64,000 bases of DNA, from contig NZ_JBAJIJ010000001.1 of assembly GCF_036867135.1 (NCBI RefSeq), positions 1,240,001 through 1,304,000 on the forward strand, given 5' to 3'. The translations under genes and the position numbers were made by a program. The notes below the pieces were generated by a model. The model saw nothing but the letters and a program-made list of their open reading frames with translations. It was not told where the DNA came from and did not search any database. Each line of letters opens with the position of its first letter. The stretch's first letter is position 1. The stretch comes from Aeromicrobium sp. Sec7.5 (GTDB lineage: Bacteria; Actinomycetota; Actinomycetes; Propionibacteriales; Nocardioidaceae). Below are positions 60,501-64,000 of the stretch, in pieces.

Positions 60501-61688
60501 ATCGCCGCCGCCGGCGACGACCGGCCGACCACCACCCTGACCTGGACCACGCCCCAGCGCGTCAGTGTGATCGGCCTGCCGACCACCGACTCGTTGCCCG
60601 CGTCGTCGGTGGAGTCGGTCGTCGTCACCACCGACGACGGCACGACGGTCGAGGCGGACGTGACCGGCGGCATCGCGATCATCCCCGAGGTCGTCACCAC
60701 GAGCCTGTCGATCGAGCTGACCTCGGCGCGCGACGCCGTCGACGACGAGCGCAACGGACTGGCGGCCCATCTGCCCGTCGGGCTCAGCGAGATCTCCGTC
60801 CTGGGGGCGCCAGGCGGCACCCTCGTGACCGGGCCGGCCGCGGTCGACTGGGGCTGTGGGACGGGCCCGGACGTCCGCATCGACGGCTCCACGGCCACGA
60901 CGTCCCTGTCGGCGACGACCAGTGAGCTGCTCTCGGGCACCACGGTCCCGGCGCGGCCCTGCACCGAGGGAGCGGCACTGACCCTGCCCGACGGATCGTC
61001 ACGTCTGAGCCTGACCGCATCACCGGTGGCGCGCGCGGGCGAGCTGGTGCTGACGTCGACCGTCCCGTGGCGCGCGCTCACGAGCGGGCAGGACCTCGTG
61101 ACGGCCCGTCACAACGCTAACCCCGGCTGGGAGGGGAACGTCGACGGCGACCCCGTGCCGTCGGTCGTGGTCGACGGCTGGCAACAGGGCTACCTCGTGC
61201 CCGAGGGCGAGGCCGCGGACCTGACCACGACGTTCGGCCCCGGCTCCACCTACCGTGCGGCCCTGGTCGGCGGGGGCGCGCTGGCACTTCTGGTCGTCCT
61301 CGGAACAGCCCTGGCCACTGCGCGGGTCCGGCGTCGCCCCGCCGAGACGGCACCGGCGACGAGTGACTCGCGGTGGGCCTCCCGGGTGGTCCTGGGCAGT
61401 GCTGGCCTCCTGACGACGGCCGTGGTGGCCGGGGTGACCGGGGTGCTGGCCCTCGGCCTCGTCCTCGCCGTGGTCGCCCTGGCGGGCCGCCACCGCAGAC
61501 TCGTGGTCCTGGCGACCGGGGTCGCCGTCCTCGCCGGCGGAGCCGTCACCGCAGTGGTGGCCGACTCGACCGGTCTGACTCCGGAGGCGGCTCAGTGGTG
61601 CGGCGTACTCGCGGTGGCCCTCGTGGTGGCCGCCGCGCTCGACCTGCGGTGGCCGAGCCGGTTCGCCGGACGTTCCACGACCCGGTAG
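57594..61688 (+). CDS. aftD: AftD-type alpha-(1->3)-arabinofuranosyltransferase
   Basis: 1364 aa, close to the about 1400 aa of mycobacterial AftD (Rv0236c). The N-terminal GT-C membrane domain (about residues 40-440, 10 or more helices) has [56 protein letters not shown] and [22 protein letters not shown], hallmarks of the DUF3367/AftD family. A large extracellular region (about 450-1210) includes discoidin-like carbohydrate-binding modules around 735-850 ([14 protein letters not shown]...[16 protein letters not shown]) and 930-1060. It ends in C-terminal helices (about 1220-1350). AftD adds branching arabinofuranose to cell-wall arabinan. The 3' end overlaps the acyltransferase gene by 97 bp, tail to tail. 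Confidence 0.9.
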   Translation: [1364 protein letters not shown]

Positions 61689-62770
61689 AGCACCTCGCTG
61701 ACGGCCTGGCTGATCGCCAGCACCAGGACCAGCAGCAGCGGCCACGAGATCTCGAACTGCGTGAGGCCGAGACCGGGCACGATGAGCTCGATCACGATCA
61801 GGTGGCAGCAGAACAGCGCGAACGACGTGTGACCGAGGTGGCGGGCCAACGGATGCGCGAGCCACGACGTCGGCCGTGGCGCCAGCACGCACGGCGCCAC
61901 GAGGAGCAGCGAGACGACCGCGTAGCCGACGTGCCGCACGAGGGCTCCGTCGAGGTCCGGCTGGAACAGCCCCACGGGTCCGCCGAGCGGCGTCGCCACG
62001 AGAACGAGGACGGCACCGGCCGCGATCCAGCAGGTGGCCCGGTCGGCGGCGAGCCGGCTTGCGCGCCGGGTCAGGGTCGACGGGGAGGCGGAGTCGGCGT
62101 CGGTGGCCAACGCTGCCAGGGCGATGCCGGCCACGAACCAGCCGAGGTGCGACGGGAGCTGGGCACGGAGCGCGACGCTGAGGCCGGAGTCCAGGCCCCA
62201 GGAGACGATGTTCCAGCCGATGCTCAGCAGCGCCAGTGCGCCGAGTGCCGTCATCAGCCGGGACAGGCTGCCACGCCCCACGCGGACCAGGCACCACCCG
62301 ATGAGGGGTAGTGCGAGGTAGAAGGAGGCCTCGACGGTCAGGCTCCACATCTGCGTGAGTCCGGCCGGGAGCTCGGGGTCGCCCAGGTGCGCCACGAGCG
62401 TCAGGTTCTGCACCCAGACCCCGACGCCCTCGTCGCGGTTGGCCGGCAGCAGGACCATCGCCGCGACGACGGTCAGGACGTAGACGGGGAAGATGCGGAA
62501 GAAGCGCTTGCGGTAGTAGCGGCGCACCGATCCCCGTGTCGGTGCCGAGGCCGACGAGTCCAGCGCGCGGGAGACCCACGGTCGGCCGAGCAGGAACCCC
62601 GAGAGCACGAAGAAGATCGCGACCCCGATCTCGAGGCGATGGGTCAAGGCACCCAGCACGCCCTCGCCGTAGATGCCGGCCCAGAAGGCCGTGTGCGTCC
62701 CGACCACCGCGATCGCGGCGACGGCGCGCAGGCCGTCGAGCTCGGCATAGGTGCGGCTCTGGACGGACAT
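61592..62770 (-). CDS. Acyltransferase 3 family membrane protein
   Basis: 392 aa from the ATG at 62770. About 10 membrane helices. Family features: [20 protein letters not shown] (catalytic His), [38 protein letters not shown] (R-x10-H/R type block), [19 protein letters not shown] and a C-terminal VVERPANRL. Such enzymes O-acetylate or acylate surface polysaccharides. The last 33 codons are antisense to the end of aftD; the terminal [16 protein letters not shown] is unstructured and free to drift. Confidence 0.85.
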
Positions 62771-62842
62771 GCTTCCGATCGTCCCACGCTGTCCGGTCAC
62801 GGGCAGGGTTCGAAAGAAGCGGGGGGCGCCGGTCGAGGTGGC

Positions 62843-62848
62843 TAGGCT
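62843..62848 (+). promoter_or_regulatory. -10 element of a leaderless promoter (apeB)
   Basis: TAGGCT lies 7 nt before the ATG at 62856. Confidence 0.5.
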
Positions 62849-62855
62849 CACCCGC

Positions 62856-64000
62856 ATGGACGACGCCGACCGGATGCTGCAGTTCATCGACGCCTCGCCG
62901 TCACCGTTCCACGCCTGCGCGACGGCGGCGGCGTGGCTCGTCGAGGCCGGCTGGGTCGAGGTCGCCGAGCGGGATCCATGGCCGACGGAGCCGGGGCGCT
63001 ACCTGGTGCGCCGCGGCGGCTCGCTGGCTGCGTGGTCCACGACGGCCTCCACGCGTCCGTCCGACGCCTTCCGGATCGTGGGTGCCCACACCGACAGCCC
63101 GAACCTGCGCCTCAAGCAGCACCACGACCGCCGCTTCGCGAACCTCGCCGTCCTCGCCCTCGAGCCGTACGGAGGTCCGCTCCTCGCGACCTGGCTCGAC
63201 CGCGACCTCGGCGTCGCCGGTCGCCTCGGCCTGCGCGACGGCACCGAGCGGCTCGTGCACGTGGCCGATCCGGTCCTGCGGGTGCCGAACCTGGCGATCC
63301 ACCTGGACCGGGACGCCTCGAACGCCCCGGACCGCCAGCGTCACCTCGACGCCGTGTGGGGCGTGGGCGACGAGCCGTTCCTGACCTGGCTCGGCCGTCG
63401 CGAGGGCTTCGACCCGTCGGAGGTCCTGGGGTTCGAGCTCATGACCACCGACACGCTGGCGAGCAGCCGCGTCGGTGCCGACGGCTCCTTCGTGGCCGCG
63501 CCCCGCCTCGACAACCAGGCCACCTGCTTCGCCGGGGTGCAGGCGCTGATCGACGCTCCTGCCGTCGAGGGCGTCCGCCCGGTCCTGGTGATGTTCGACC
63601 ACGAGGAGGTGGGCAGCACCTCCGAACGCGGTGCCCAGTCCGACCTGCTCGCCACGATCCTCGAACGCACCGTGCTCGCCGCCGGCGGTACCCGCGACGA
63701 CGTGCACCGGGCCGTCGCGGAGTCGATCTGCGCGTCCGGCGACATGGCGCACGCGACCCACCCCAATCACGCCGACCGGCACGAGCCGCTCCACCGCATC
63801 GTCGCCGGCGGTGGCCCGGTGCTCAAGGTCAACCAGAACCTGCGCTACGCGACGGACTCCCGGGGCACGGTCGCGTTCGCCCTCGCGTGCGAGCAGGCCG
63901 GGGTGCCCCTCCAGCGCTACGTGCACCGTGCCGACCTGCCGTGCGGGTCGACGATCGGGCCGATGAGTGCGGCCCGGACCGGCATCACCACGGTCGACGT
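62856..64000 (+). CDS. apeB: M18-family aminopeptidase, N-terminal part (runs off the window)
   Basis: 381 codons of a gene that continues past the right edge. M18 (aspartyl aminopeptidase-type) metalloenzyme: N-terminal [24 protein letters not shown], first zinc ligand [32 protein letters not shown] (metal Asp), [20 protein letters not shown] (catalytic Glu pair), [18 protein letters not shown] and [16 protein letters not shown]. Family proteins are about 420-430 aa, so about 45 residues are missing. It releases N-terminal amino acids from peptides in the cytoplasm. Leaderless promoter upstream. Confidence 0.94.
   Translation, partial: MDDADRMLQFIDASPSPFHACATAAAWLVEAGWVEVAERDPWPTEPGRYLVRRGGSLAAWSTTASTRPSDAFRIVGAHTDSPNLRLKQHHDRRFANLAVLALEPYGGPLLATWLDRDLGVAGRLGLRDGTERLVHVADPVLRVPNLAIHLDRDASNAPDRQRHLDAVWGVGDEPFLTWLGRREGFDPSEVLGFELMTTDTLASSRVGADGSFVAAPRLDNQATCFAGVQALIDAPAVEGVRPVLVMFDHEEVGSTSERGAQSDLLATILERTVLAAGGTRDDVHRAVAESICASGDMAHATHPNHADRHEPLHRIVAGGGPVLKVNQNLRYATDSRGTVAFALACEQAGVPLQRYVHRADLPCGSTIGPMSAARTGITTVD

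Overview
The window is one contiguous stretch of a high-GC (roughly 70%), densely coded actinobacterial chromosome. Gene content points to a non-mycolate Propionibacteriales/Nocardioidaceae-type organism, for example Aeromicrobium or a relative (inference): a hisF/hisI - trpCBA - lgt block, an actinobacterial LexA with SOS boxes of the TCGAAC-N4-GTTCGA type, a B12-dependent ribonucleotide reductase next to nrdR, an AftD-type arabinofuranosyltransferase and several actinobacteria-only DUF families. No rRNA, tRNA, CRISPR array, IS element or prophage was seen.

Layout. 1-11.1 kb: histidine and tryptophan biosynthesis (3' end of hisF, hisI, trpC, trpB, trpA, Trp-associated membrane protein) and lgt. 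A heterodimeric ABC exporter sits between hisF and hisI, and trpE is absent from its usual place after hisI. 11-20.6 kb: DinG-type helicase, galE, lexA with a tandem operator, a YihY membrane protein, a LysM protein of the LexA-linked ChiZ/DivS type, two lipoprotein genes with similar leaders, a glutamine amidotransferase, Dps and small enzymes. 20.7-24.5 kb: nrdR-nrdJ. 24.5-27.5 kb: a lower-GC two-gene module, an HNH_2 restriction-like endonuclease translationally coupled to a NERD-UvrD helicase; this is the best candidate for an undescribed (defence) system. 27.6-44.9 kb: ohrR-ohr, SNF2 helicase, YgiD dioxygenase, thioredoxin, cold-shock protein, secreted M6 metalloprotease, exonuclease III, geranylgeranyl-reductase-type flavoprotein, a queuosine-salvage pair (yhhQ, tgt), M50 peptidase, TPR protein and rmuC. 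45.2-47.8 kb: cbs-metB transsulfuration operon. 47.8-62.8 kb: a cell-surface glycan region with a flippase, large membrane glycan proteins, a nonulosonic-acid operon (NeuA-KdsC fusion, SpsE/NeuB, DUF6716), a second DUF6716 protein, a GT4 glycosyltransferase, AftD and an acyltransferase. 62.9 kb to the end: a partial M18 aminopeptidase.

The most unusual signals are repeats. (1) Two intergenic elements (44965-45193 and 56085-56325), both between convergent genes, carry GATGATGCAT-N22-ATGCATCATC modules with an exact 63-bp period, bounded by an inverted GACAAGCGGCATGGAC sequence. (2) A 22-nt GC-rich core occurs five times inside two unrelated genes (trpA and a DUF6716 gene), in frame in both but read in different frames and orientations. 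(3) A longer TTTCGAGGCTC/ACCTCAA hairpin repeat occurs at 41.3 kb, with a half copy at 14.1 kb.

Many genes here appear to be transcribed as leaderless mRNAs: a TANNNT -10 element lies 6-8 nt before the start codon at about nine genes. All functional statements are inferred from motifs and family recall; no database search was run.
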